64,000 bases of DNA from Nitrosomonas sp. (lineage in GTDB: Bacteria > Pseudomonadota > Gammaproteobacteria > Burkholderiales > Nitrosomonadaceae), in NCBI RefSeq assembly GCF_019752095.1, contig NZ_JAIEMO010000035.1:1-64000 (forward strand), read 5' to 3'. The position numbers and the translations under genes were made by a program. The notes under the pieces are model-generated. The model saw only the letters and a program-made list of their open reading frames with translations, searched no databases and had not been told where the DNA came from. This document shows positions 45,132-53,295 of this stretch, in pieces; the first letter of the stretch is position 1; each line of letters starts with the position of its first letter.

Positions 45132-46190
45132 ATGACAAGCCACTCTCGCATCAATGATGAGCAATATCAAAATTACATCCTGCAGGGTGTCTCACGCACT
45201 TTTGCATTAACCATTCCACAATTGCCTGAGACTTTACGCTGCATCATCGGAAATGCATACCTACTTTGTCGTATCACTGACACGATTGAAGATGATAATA
45301 CTCTGACAATAGAACAAACCCGACAATTATCGGACATGTTTGCTGAAGTGGTATGTGGAAATGCATCAGCGGAGGAGTTCTCACAAATATTGCACCCTCT
45401 CCTTTCCGAGCAAACCATTCCTGCAGAACATGACTTAATTAAAAATACACCCGCAGTTATTCGCATCACACACAGTTTTAATCCTGTGCAGCGCAAAGCA
45501 TTGGAGCGATGCGTTAGAATTATGGCGCATGGTATGGCGGACTATCAGGAAACCGAATCTTTGGAAGGACTCAAAGATTTATCCGCAATGAACCTATATT
45601 GTTACTACGTTGCAGGCGTTGTCGGTGAAATGTTAACCGAGCTATTCTGTGATTACTCAGAGGAAATCAACGCGCATAAACCCGCTTTGATGAAACTTGC
45701 CGTATCATTTGGACAGGGCTTGCAAATGACAAACATTCTTAAAGACATATGGGATGACCGTGAGCGTGGTGCATGCTGGCTGCCACAAGATATTTTTCTT
45801 AAAAATGGATTTGATCTCAGCAAATTGCATCCTGGCATGAGTGATACCAAATTTCAAGCCGGATTAGCAGAACTATTGGGGGTTGCCAAAGGGCATTTAC
45901 TTAACGCCTTGGTCTACACTAGCCTAATCCCTCCGCACGAAAAAGGTATTCGCCGTTTTTGTTTATGGGCCATTGGCATGGCCATTCTGACTCTCAACAA
46001 AATAAATCAACACCGGAATTTTTCTGCAGGAGCGCAAGTAAAGATCAGTCGTCGTAGCGTAAAAGCGACCATTGTAACAACCAGCTTGTTTGCCAGTCAC
46101 AACTGGATACTCGAGCTATTGTTCAAGTATACTTCCAGAAACCTTCCTAAAGTTAGCTTACACCAAGCTGTGTTATCAGAAATTAACTGA
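45132..46190 (+). CDS. Squalene synthase (farnesyl-diphosphate farnesyltransferase) type enzyme
   Basis: The product is 352 residues. It should condense two farnesyl diphosphates, giving squalene for hopanoids. Two Asp-rich motifs are intact: DTIEDD (about residue 50) and DIWDDRE (about 208). QGVSRTFALTIPQLPE, NLYCYYVAGVVGEML and GLQMTNILKDIW resemble the one-enzyme eukaryote-like squalene synthases, as in Methylococcus, more than the HpnC/HpnD pair, though this is from memory. There is a C-terminal membrane-leaning helix (ASHNWILELLF). ATG 45132 is preferred over TTG 45111; neither has a strong ribosome site. hpnA follows 14 bp later. Confidence 0.85.
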   Translation: MTSHSRINDEQYQNYILQGVSRTFALTIPQLPETLRCIIGNAYLLCRITDTIEDDNTLTIEQTRQLSDMFAEVVCGNASAEEFSQILHPLLSEQTIPAEHDLIKNTPAVIRITHSFNPVQRKALERCVRIMAHGMADYQETESLEGLKDLSAMNLYCYYVAGVVGEMLTELFCDYSEEINAHKPALMKLAVSFGQGLQMTNILKDIWDDRERGACWLPQDIFLKNGFDLSKLHPGMSDTKFQAGLAELLGVAKGHLLNALVYTSLIPPHEKGIRRFCLWAIGMAILTLNKINQHRNFSAGAQVKISRRSVKATIVTTSLFASHNWILELLFKYTSRNLPKVSLHQAVLSEIN

Positions 46191-46204
46191 GCAATTGCGA
46201 TAAT

Positions 46205-47218
46205 ATGAAATCATTGGTTACAGGCGCAACTGGATTTCTCGGTTCAGCGGTCATGCGATGTTTGCTAACTGCCGGACATGACGTTCGTGTTCTGGCTAGA
46301 CCAAACAATGATCGGAGAAATCTTAGAAATTTTGCGGTTGAAATTTCCGAAGGCGATCTACGTGACCCTGAATCCCTGAAACGTGCAGTTCGTGGTTGCG
46401 ACAGCCTTTTTCATGTCGCTGCTGATTATCGCCTCTGGGTCCCTGACCCCGAAACCATGTATGATATTAACATTAATGGTACGCGTGCACTCATCTTAGC
46501 TGCTCATCAGGAAGGCATAAAACGCATGATATATACTAGCAGTGTGGCGACACTCGGCCTCAATACCAATGGAGCACCGGCCGACGAAGAAACTCCATCC
46601 GATATTTCTACGATTTCCGGATACTATAAACGCTCCAAATATCTCGCCGAACAAATGGTGAAGCAATTAACCGATGAGCACCACTTACCCTTAACTATCG
46701 TCAATCCTTCGGCTCCGATAGGTCCCGGAGACATTCGCCCCACCCCAACTGGGCGCATCATATTAGATACACTCATGGGTCGCATGCCTGCTTACGTCAA
46801 TACTGGACTGAACGTTGCTCATGTCGATGATATTGCATATGGTCATTTATTAGCGTATCAGCACGGAAAAATAGGGGAACGTTATATATTAGGTGGCGAT
46901 GACATGACTCTGCTACAAATCTTACAAACTATTGATTCAATCACCGGAAAAAAGAAGAACCGTATCAACATACCTATCAGTGTAATGTTGCCTATAGCAT
47001 GGTATATGGAAAAAATTGCAAACCTCACGCACTCAGAACCGCGCGCAACGATGGATAGTATTCGTATGGCCAAGAAAACAATGTTTTTCTCCAGTAAAAA
47101 AGCACAGCATGAATTAGGCTACCAATACCGCCCGGCATTTGAAGCAATTAGAGACGCAGTTAACTGGTTCAAAGCAAATGGTTACAGCAACAAACTAATC
47201 AAAAAACATTTGTCCTAA
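46205..47218 (+). CDS. hpnA: HpnA, hopanoid-associated sugar epimerase
   Basis: The product is 337 residues, an extended short-chain dehydrogenase. The NAD(P) motif GATGFLG (7-13) and active-site YxxxK (GYYKRSKYLAE) are present. LLTAGHDVRVLARPNNDRRNL, FHVAADYRLWVPDP and LNVAHVDDIAYGHLLAYQHGKIGERYILGG match the HpnA type, which is involved in making the sugar/ribose-derived side chain of hopanoids. It follows the squalene synthase gene closely, so together they form a small hopanoid locus. No cyclase gene (shc) is in the window. Confidence 0.9.
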   Translation: MKSLVTGATGFLGSAVMRCLLTAGHDVRVLARPNNDRRNLRNFAVEISEGDLRDPESLKRAVRGCDSLFHVAADYRLWVPDPETMYDININGTRALILAAHQEGIKRMIYTSSVATLGLNTNGAPADEETPSDISTISGYYKRSKYLAEQMVKQLTDEHHLPLTIVNPSAPIGPGDIRPTPTGRIILDTLMGRMPAYVNTGLNVAHVDDIAYGHLLAYQHGKIGERYILGGDDMTLLQILQTIDSITGKKKNRINIPISVMLPIAWYMEKIANLTHSEPRATMDSIRMAKKTMFFSSKKAQHELGYQYRPAFEAIRDAVNWFKANGYSNKLIKKHLS

Positions 47219-47574
47219 AAACACCATAAACCCAGGCTGATTTTGTTATTTCTTATTGCATAACTCCATACTTCATATATTCATGAAGACCCTCAACAGA
47301 ATAATTCATAATTACTGTTAATTATTTTCATTATAGTTTCCCTAAATACCGTCGATTACATCTCGTAGTGTTAATCAATCTGAAGTGCATTATAATTTTT
47401 AAACCTTAAAGTAATGATTTCTACGCAATCTTCTTCTGGCTTAATCTAAATTTTCATAGTCATTTGTCGTAAATACAACCAGCAAGATTGACACAAATAA
47501 AACTATTCAATTAACCAGTTACAGATTGAGCAACTCGAGTAGTACGAAAAATATAACTATTTTCGGAGAAAAGC
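47219..47574. other. Intergenic region before cheY-cheZ
   Basis: About 356 AT-rich bases between hpnA and cheY, both on the plus strand. A sigma-28-like site lies at 47447-47473 (separate entry). No ORF of note and no strong terminator for hpnA was found. Confidence 0.5.
47447..47473 (+). promoter_or_regulatory. Candidate sigma-28 promoter for cheY-cheZ
   Basis: TAAATTTT, an 11-base spacer, then GTCGTAAA. The -35 half matches the flagellar consensus at 7 of 8 positions, the -10 half (GCCGATAA) at 5 of 8, and the spacing is exact. It lies about 100 bases upstream of cheY. The match is much poorer than at fliC, and chance cannot be excluded in AT-rich DNA. Confidence 0.4.
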
Positions 47575-47982
47575 ATGACGGACAAAAATATGAAGATCCT
47601 AGTAGTCGATGATTTTTCTACCATGCGTAGAATCATTCGCAATCTTTTAAAAGAACTTGGATTTGTCAATGTTGACGAAGCTGAAGATGGTGCAAGCGCA
47701 TTACGTAAACTGCAAGACGGTAACTTTGACTTTATTGTATCCGATTGGAATATGCCCAATATGGATGGGTTAACTATGCTGCAAAATGTGCGCGCGAACT
47801 CTGCACTAAAAGATATTCCCGTCCTTATGGTCACCGCTGAAGCCAAAAAAGAAAACATTGTGGCTGCCGCTCAAGCCGGCGCAAGCGGTTATATTGTTAA
47901 ACCATTCACTGCCGTCGTGCTCGAGGAAAAACTAAATAAAATTTTCCAGAACATGAAAGCCAAAATTGCTGAAAAGGCATGA
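47575..47982 (+). CDS. cheY: CheY, motor-binding chemotaxis response regulator (enteric type)
   Basis: The product is 135 residues. [25 protein letters not shown] with Asp12/Asp13, phosphoacceptor Asp57 ([13 protein letters not shown]), Thr87-region [10 protein letters not shown] and Lys in YIVKPFTA follow enteric CheY almost residue for residue. This form binds FliM at the motor. GGAG lies 7 nt before the ATG; a second ATG five codons in is possible. cheZ follows at 32 bp. Being separate from the cheA operon, it is likely the main motor-switching CheY, while the other CheY is a paralogue. Confidence 0.95.
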   Translation: MTDKNMKILVVDDFSTMRRIIRNLLKELGFVNVDEAEDGASALRKLQDGNFDFIVSDWNMPNMDGLTMLQNVRANSALKDIPVLMVTAEAKKENIVAAAQAGASGYIVKPFTAVVLEEKLNKIFQNMKAKIAEKA

Positions 47983-48014
47983 ATTTCTTCTAACAACGAA
48001 TAGGTAAGTTAACT

Positions 48015-48773
48015 ATGAATACAAAAGGTCAGATGAAAGTAAAAGTTAACGAAATTGATCCAGCTTCAACCCCAAAAAAATCCAGAAAATCGATTCAATT
48101 AACTGATGCATCAAAAAATTTCGAAACTAAATTCGACGATAACCAAGAACCCATAATAACTGAAAAGAAAATTCTTGATCAGGTTGGATTGTTAACACGG
48201 AACTTACACGATAGCTTACGGGAATTAGGATATGACAAACGTCTCCAAGACATCGCTTCTGAAGTGCCCGATGCTCAAGATAAACTGGCTTATGTCGCCA
48301 CAAAAACTGAACAAGCTGCTGAGCGCACACTCAGTGCCACTGAAATCGCAATGCCAATTCAAGATAAACTTTCAAATGATGCAATTTATCTATCTGAGCA
48401 ATGGAAAAAAGCCTTTGAAACCCAGCAAGCGAATCCAGACCCTGAAATATTCAAAACATTGCTTATTGAAACACTTCAATATCTTGACAAGGTACCCAAA
48501 CAAACTAGCGCAACCAATGCCCAATTACTTGAGATAATGATGGCACAAGACTTCCAAGATCTGACAGGCCAGGTCATCAAGAAAATTACGCATATGGTAC
48601 AAAGTTTAGAAAAAGATCTAATTGATCTTTTACTTGCCAATGTCCCTGCCAAGAAGATTACAACAGAACACGAAGGACTCATGAATGGACCAGTTATCAA
48701 CCCTGAGAAAAGAAATGATGTCGTATGCAATCAAAACCAAGCGGATGATTTGTTAGCTAGTCTTGGTTTCTGA
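48015..48773 (+). CDS. cheZ: CheZ, CheY-phosphate phosphatase
   Basis: The product is 252 residues. It speeds dephosphorylation of CheY. The long hairpin helices carry the catalytic Asp182 and Gln186 in MAQDFQDLTGQVIKKI. The extreme C-terminus QADDLLASLGF is the CheY-binding peptide. The N-terminal 45 residues are basic, Ser/Lys-rich and not conserved, making it longer than enteric CheZ (214). AGGT lies 9 nt before the ATG. It directly follows the enteric-type cheY. A second protein with the same Asp-x-x-x-Gln arrangement is encoded at 7296-7883. Confidence 0.95.
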   Translation: MNTKGQMKVKVNEIDPASTPKKSRKSIQLTDASKNFETKFDDNQEPIITEKKILDQVGLLTRNLHDSLRELGYDKRLQDIASEVPDAQDKLAYVATKTEQAAERTLSATEIAMPIQDKLSNDAIYLSEQWKKAFETQQANPDPEIFKTLLIETLQYLDKVPKQTSATNAQLLEIMMAQDFQDLTGQVIKKITHMVQSLEKDLIDLLLANVPAKKITTEHEGLMNGPVINPEKRNDVVCNQNQADDLLASLGF

Positions 48774-48807
48774 GAGAGGTAGCTTCATCTAATTCGTAGT
48801 CGTCGCG

Positions 48808-48856
48808 ACTTGATCTGACAGTTATTCGACATCACGAGGTGCCTATCAGATCAAGT
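48808..48856. repeat. Inverted repeat with 11-base perfect arms after cheZ
   Basis: ACTTGATCTGA and TCAGATCAAGT flank a 27-base middle. It starts 35 bases after the cheZ stop. No T-run follows, so a standard terminator is doubtful. Long-looped inverted repeats like this also occur at ends of small mobile elements, but no second copy or target duplication was seen. Confidence 0.55.
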
Positions 48857-49041
48857 TCAGTTTCCCATAAGAAGCAACTTGTGTTTTTAGTGGTTCAATG
48901 ACTTAGAATGTCTAGTGATCTCTGATCTTCTCTAAACAATTTAATAGTGTATAAATATATTTATTGTTCCTTTTTAACGTAGTGTCAGGGCTTAAGTGCT
49001 TGTCCAGTCTGGCGACACCACTTCACTTCACAAATGACTCA

Positions 49042-50781
49042 TTAGCGCCCAAAACGAGATGCCTGCAATTTTATATCGGCACGCGCCCAAGCCTGCTCAA
49101 AGCGTGCTGCGATAATGGCCGCATCATCGTTTTTGTTTTGTGCTCGCAATGCCTGTGCTAAGCCGTAAAGCGCCCATCCATTATTGCGATTCCGGCGCAA
49201 ATCTTCCCAATAAACTGTTTCCGCTTCATTGGGTCGCCCTGATTCCAGAAGGATAGCACCCAACACCAGCCGTGGCGGCAAGTGAAATTCCGACGGCTCG
49301 GTGTACACCAAAGCATCTTCTAGGCGAACCGCTTTTTCAAGATATGCAATAGCCTGATCGAACTGCCCTCGCGCAGCGGCAATCTCTCCTGCCAAGACTT
49401 CAGGCGCAGCGTTCAGCACAGTCTTAGTGGTATTTTTTGAGAGCAGCGGACTATCCAGCAGCGGATCTTTCATAATCTTGCGCAACGTTTCCAGTTCCTT
49501 TTCGGCTTGCTGCAATTGTTGTGTTGCGACAAATGCGAGACCACGTACATAGTGCCAGCTTCCGGTTAAAAACAAATTGGTTGCGGGGGGTGCAGGCTGC
49601 GCAAGAATTTCCTGCCAGTGCCCGAATCGTGCAAGCGCCCAAAATGGCGCTACGCGGAATATAGCGGTCAGCGGTATTGTTTTCAACACTTCATCGTCAA
49701 TCCTGCTAGCTGCTTCCTGCGCAGCGCGAATGGCAAGCTTACTCTGACCGTCTAGTGTCGCTGCAAACCAAAGAAAATGAATGTTGTGCGGATAGTACAC
49801 CATCGGATACAAACCTTGCGCCTGGCATTGCGAGATATAATCTTCATCCGCCGCGATTGCAAGTTGGTTGCTCTTTATTGAGTCAGCGTAGCGACCGACG
49901 CGCTGATAAATATGAGAGGACATGTGTATCAAGTGTCCCGCTGCGGGCATCAACGTCAGCAACGTGTCGGCTGCTTGCTCTGCGCGCTCGGGAGTGCTAG
50001 TCGGCTCTATCAAGTGAATATACATATGCAGAGCGCCGGGATGTTTCGGATTGCGTCGCAACACTTCTTCGGTCAACGCAACGATCTCAGCTGTTCCTTC
50101 ATACGGCTGGCCATCAAGCATCCAATAGCCCCAAGGCCGCAAGTCCATCATGGATTCCACATAAAGCATCGCAACATCCTCATCATGTGGAAAACGCTGA
50201 AGCACTTCCCTCATGGCCTGTGCGTAAGCCCTATCATTTGCTTCTCGATGCTCGGTTTGCCCCGAATAACGTTTTTCAAGGGCATTGATAAGCGCTTGTT
50301 CCTTCGGCGATGCATTCTTCATCAGCGATTTAGCCTTTTGCACGATCTCTAACGCTTGAGGCTCTTCATTCGGTTCCATCATTGCGTTGATGTTAGGACC
50401 GAGTACCAGCGCTTGCCCCCAGTAAACCATTGCAAGATCTGGCTCAATTCGTGCCGCCTCGCGAAATGCCCGGCGTGCCTCGGCATGATTGAATGCATAG
50501 GCAAGATTGAGCCCCTGGTTGATGTATTGTTGCGCTAGCGGGTTACGCGTGCTAACCGGAAACGTATGCGAACCCAGATTAAGCAACCTGGGGGCAAGCT
50601 GACCACCCGGGCCTGGCTTATGTGCCAACTCGGATGCCGCGTAATGCTGATGCCCTCCTTTCGATTCTGCTGCAACAAAATTTTTTGGCGTTCCAGTTTC
50701 AGCAAATGACTCGCAGACGCTTGCCAAAACCAACATCGAAATGAAAAACGTGGAATGAACAGCAGCAGCATAAAATTGCAT
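49042..50781 (-). CDS. Secreted tetratricopeptide-repeat protein
   Basis: The product is 579 residues. A signal peptide (1-28, ending SFA) is followed by several TPR-like helical pairs: YINQGLNLAYAFNHAEARRAFREAARIEPDLAMVYWGQAL (about 84-123), GQFDQAIAYLEKAVRLE and SGRPNEAETVYWEDLRRNRNNGWALYGLAQAL near the end. Homologues are periplasmic proteins of unknown role found in many proteobacteria. Motifs such as GALHMYIHLIEPTSTPERAEQAADTL and AGHLIHMSSHIYQRVGRYADS, with many His residues, are conserved in the family. GGAGGG precedes the ATG. No partner gene is obvious. Confidence 0.85.
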   Translation of the reverse strand: MQFYAAAVHSTFFISMLVLASVCESFAETGTPKNFVAAESKGGHQHYAASELAHKPGPGGQLAPRLLNLGSHTFPVSTRNPLAQQYINQGLNLAYAFNHAEARRAFREAARIEPDLAMVYWGQALVLGPNINAMMEPNEEPQALEIVQKAKSLMKNASPKEQALINALEKRYSGQTEHREANDRAYAQAMREVLQRFPHDEDVAMLYVESMMDLRPWGYWMLDGQPYEGTAEIVALTEEVLRRNPKHPGALHMYIHLIEPTSTPERAEQAADTLLTLMPAAGHLIHMSSHIYQRVGRYADSIKSNQLAIAADEDYISQCQAQGLYPMVYYPHNIHFLWFAATLDGQSKLAIRAAQEAASRIDDEVLKTIPLTAIFRVAPFWALARFGHWQEILAQPAPPATNLFLTGSWHYVRGLAFVATQQLQQAEKELETLRKIMKDPLLDSPLLSKNTTKTVLNAAPEVLAGEIAAARGQFDQAIAYLEKAVRLEDALVYTEPSEFHLPPRLVLGAILLESGRPNEAETVYWEDLRRNRNNGWALYGLAQALRAQNKNDDAAIIAARFEQAWARADIKLQASRFGR

Positions 50782-50932
50782 GGTATATCCCTCCTGAATA
50801 AATTGGCACCGTTAAATGACTATGGTCACTTACCTTTCGCCTACCAAAATGTAGAATTCATAAAATCAGTTTTCTGTGCATTATTAACAGATGGAAACAG
50901 TCGACCTTACGAACCATCGTAATTCACTTATT

Positions 50933-51205
50933 CTACTCGGCAGTAGTAGGATCAATCACAGTTTTGATTCGAGAAATGCGATTGGCTGGAAACTCGCCTT
51001 GTTCAGCATGCGCTCTGACGGCAGCTTCGTCAGGCGCAATGTAGATGCAATAAACCTTATCATCCGTTACATAGCTTTCCAGCCATTGAATCCGTGGCCC
51101 CATATTACTCAATACACCGCATGATTTCTGAGAAATGGCTTGTAAATCATGGGGTGTTAATGCACCTGCTCCAGGAATTTCACGTTCTATTATATATTTT
51201 GGCAT
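50933..51205 (-). CDS. DUF4242 family small protein (nickel-binding type)
   Basis: The product is 90 residues. MPKYIIEREIPGAGALTPHDLQAISQKSC, VQWLESYVT-like IQWLESYVTDDKVYCIYIAPDEAAVRAHAEQGEFPANRISRI are the DUF4242 pattern: a ferredoxin-like fold found in SCO4226-type nickel-binding proteins. The role is not established. GGAGG lies 5 nt before the ATG. It is 61 bp downstream of the TetR gene on the same strand. An operator-like site lies 27-44 bases upstream of its start codon, matching one at the TetR gene, so it is probably the target of that repressor. Confidence 0.88.
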   Translation of the reverse strand: MPKYIIEREIPGAGALTPHDLQAISQKSCGVLSNMGPRIQWLESYVTDDKVYCIYIAPDEAAVRAHAEQGEFPANRISRIKTVIDPTTAE

Positions 51206-51231
51206 AGTGCCTCCAATAAAATTATTTAAAA

Positions 51232-51249
51232 ATATGACCAGTCGTATTT
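51232..51249. promoter_or_regulatory. Operator-like site upstream of the DUF4242 gene
   Basis: ATATGACCAGTCGTATTT. It is an imperfect palindrome and matches the site at 51872-51889 at 14 of 18 positions in the same orientation (shared pattern ATAYGACCRGTYGTMTTW). It sits in the 61-bp gap between the end of the tetR-type gene and the start of the DUF4242 gene. Sites centred on GACCGGTC-like cores are typical for TetR-family repressors. Confidence 0.62.
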
Positions 51250-51265
51250 AATTCAGATAAAAAAA

Positions 51266-51868
51266 TTAAGGCATAAAATAATCTCCTAGTAAATTTTGAC
51301 AACATTGCTTAGCTGGAGCAGATGATTTTTCTATTTTCATTCGCAATAAAGCACCCTGCCAGGCATTTATCAGCAAGTCAGCCATTTCTTCAGCCGATTT
51401 ATCCGATCTTACCGCCCCTTGCCGTTGCGCTTTCGCTAACCCATACTGCAATAAATCCCGATAGCGTTTGACCGCCGATTGAAGGGATTTCTGGCAAACC
51501 TCACTGGTATCGCCCAGTTCGCCCATCAAATTGCCTAAAAGACATCCCCCCTTAAACTCGTTTCTCTCAAGCTCTGCAATAAGCTCATCAAAATAACACC
51601 GAATTGCACCGAGTGCATCCATACCAGAGCAATCCAAATGTCCGGCTAATTGTGCAATAAATGGACCGATATAGTGCTGGATAACATTAGCCCCAAAATC
51701 TTCTTTACTGTCAAAATAATTATAAAAAGAACCCTTGGGGACGTTCACCGCATCGAGAATTTCCTGCAATCCGGTACCGTGATAACCTTGCCCCATAAAC
51801 AGTGCAACACCTTCATTTAGCAAGCTCTCTCGATTAAACTCTTTTTTATTTGATTTTGACATCGCCAA
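51266..51868 (-). CDS. TetR/AcrR family transcriptional regulator
   Basis: The product is 200 residues. An N-terminal TetR helix-turn-helix (about 12-58) has FNRESLLNEGVALFMGQGYHGTGLQEILDAVNVPKGSFYNYFDSKEDF, of which VPKGSFYNYFDSKE is the recognition segment. The C-terminal ligand domain has several Cys (SGMDAL, GCLLGNLMGELGD, VCQKSL) and ends AKQCCQNLLGDYFMP. It is of the kind that senses small electrophiles or organics. A palindrome begins 4 bases upstream of the start codon, suggesting autorepression. ATGs at 51868 and 51862 are possible. Confidence 0.93.
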   Translation of the reverse strand: MAMSKSNKKEFNRESLLNEGVALFMGQGYHGTGLQEILDAVNVPKGSFYNYFDSKEDFGANVIQHYIGPFIAQLAGHLDCSGMDALGAIRCYFDELIAELERNEFKGGCLLGNLMGELGDTSEVCQKSLQSAVKRYRDLLQYGLAKAQRQGAVRSDKSAEEMADLLINAWQGALLRMKIEKSSAPAKQCCQNLLGDYFMP

Positions 51869-51871
51869 ATA

Positions 51872-51889
51872 ATACGACCGGTTGTCTTA
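51872..51889. promoter_or_regulatory. Operator-like site at the tetR-type gene
   Basis: ATACGACCGGTTGTCTTA, with the palindromic core ACCGGT and outer AC/GT matches. It lies immediately upstream of the regulator's start codon and matches the site before the DUF4242 gene. A repressor bound here would block its own transcription. Confidence 0.62.
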
Positions 51890-52125
51890 TTTGTCAATTA
51901 CTAAAACACAACTGATAGCTTCTTAGCGGGATATGCTCATCGCCATAGCAAAATTTTGACGGCAGATATTACATCTGACACTCTCATCCAAGCACTCTAG
52001 ACCGCTGCAAGTTTAAATACGAATCTGAAAAAAAGCACCTACTTCACAAAGCAAAACGAACTAACTTAATCGTCATCGCTTGTGCTAATACAAGAGGATT
52101 AATATTTGATGAAAATCACATACAG

Positions 52126-52410
52126 TTAAACAAACTTGGCAAGCAGCTTGAGAATAATCCCACCAAATTCTTCCGCATTGACAACAATTTTATTAATTTT
52201 CTCGTTTTGATCACCCGAACTCCTAACAATTTCCATCAGCTCCGCAAGCTTCTTGACTTCAGCTGAATCTGGGAAAAGACTCTTAACTTCCTCATCTGAT
52301 AATCGAGTAATTGCTGAAATCTTTCCAGCAAGTTTACTATCCGTTCTATTTCCTGCTCCATCAATAACTTGATCCAACTCTTGCTGAAATTTATCCCAGT
52401 CGATTGTCAT
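52126..52410 (-). CDS. Hypothetical helical protein, 94 aa
   Basis: The product has 94 residues, predicted all-helical and without signal or membrane segments. It contains MTIDWDKFQQELDQVIDGAG, then SAITRLSDEEVKSLFPDSAEVKKLAELMEIVRSSGDQ and INKIVVNAEEFGGIILKLLAKFV. I recognise no family. The ATG at 52410 has AGGGG 6 nt upstream; a GTG two codons earlier is less likely. It starts 9 bases after the stop of the lipoprotein gene, so the two are an operon and may act together. Confidence 0.75.
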   Translation of the reverse strand: MTIDWDKFQQELDQVIDGAGNRTDSKLAGKISAITRLSDEEVKSLFPDSAEVKKLAELMEIVRSSGDQNEKINKIVVNAEEFGGIILKLLAKFV

Positions 52411-52419
52411 TTTCACCCC

Positions 52420-53079
52420 TCATTTACGTAGTTTATCAAGAATGCTCTTGATCTTTTCGCGGTATCTCTCCGTATCTTGCACACGATCTTCAACACTACG
52501 TGCAGCAACGACCAGCTCGGATACCGCCTGATCAGTTTGGTTGACAAATTTATCGATATCCGTATTTGTCATTCCGATCATATCGAGATAACGCTTTCTG
52601 TTCTCTTCTATTTTTGATGTGGATTGCAAGAAAGCAGTCAATGAATTATTAATCGCTCTTGCTTGGTCATACTCCGCTTTAAGCTTGCTTCGTATCTCCG
52701 CTTCAAGTTCGTCCAGCGGCTGGATCAACTCCACACGCTTCTGGTTAATCTTCACTTGGAGTTTAGGTCCAGCCAGCGTAATAAAGTTTAAGCGATCTTT
52801 TGCATTTTGTGATTGGACGACCTGCCTCCACATTGCATCGATTTTGGGGTCACTGAAAAACTCTTGGGCAAATATCGGTATCCATACCTCTTCCAAAAAA
52901 TTATCTACGCGCAATCTTTTGTCACGAAAAAACTCCTGCAGAAGCCTAACATGCGCCACCTCCAGAGAAGAAATTCGTGCACCCAACTGCGCTGAAAGCT
53001 CCGGAGCCTCAGATGGTATTGATACACATCCCGTCAATGACATCACTACAAAAATAATCGAAAGTATTTTCTGTTTCAT
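52420..53079 (-). CDS. Hypothetical coiled-coil lipoprotein, 219 aa
   Basis: The product has 219 residues. A lipoprotein signal ends at SLTGC (Cys18). The mature part is almost entirely helical and charged, with EEVWIPIFAQEFFSDPKIDAMWRQVVQ near the middle and long coiled-coil stretches after about residue 120 (LDELEAEIRSKLKAEYDQA and onwards). No membrane segment follows the signal, so it is an outer- or inner-membrane-anchored periplasmic protein. I do not recognise the family. ATG 53079 follows GAGGTG. It is first in a two-gene unit with the 94-aa protein. Confidence 0.78.
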   Translation of the reverse strand: MKQKILSIIFVVMSLTGCVSIPSEAPELSAQLGARISSLEVAHVRLLQEFFRDKRLRVDNFLEEVWIPIFAQEFFSDPKIDAMWRQVVQSQNAKDRLNFITLAGPKLQVKINQKRVELIQPLDELEAEIRSKLKAEYDQARAINNSLTAFLQSTSKIEENRKRYLDMIGMTNTDIDKFVNQTDQAVSELVVAARSVEDRVQDTERYREKIKSILDKLRK

Positions 53080-53113
53080 GAACACCTCAAAGATGAAGGG
53101 GGTTTAAACTTCG

Positions 53114-53140
53114 GGTAATATTTTGAGACAAAATATTACC
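53114..53140. promoter_or_regulatory. Perfect 11-base inverted repeat in a divergent promoter region
   Basis: GGTAATATTTT and AAAATATTACC with a 5-base loop (GAGAC), a perfect palindrome. It lies 35 bases upstream of the lipoprotein start codon (minus strand) and 155 bases upstream of the His/Met-rich gene (plus strand). AT-rich dyads at this position are often regulator binding sites. There is no gene whose end it would terminate. Confidence 0.55.
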
Positions 53141-53295
53141 TTACTGCAAGAAACTTTTATTCCTTCAGATCCACAGACACTAATTTTATGCGAATCCTAT
53201 CAGCTGGCATCGCATCTGGGTCAATAAAATTAGGCCTATTGATTTATAATCTCTTTCAAATACTATTTAAACTGTTATCTTTCTAAGGACATTGA

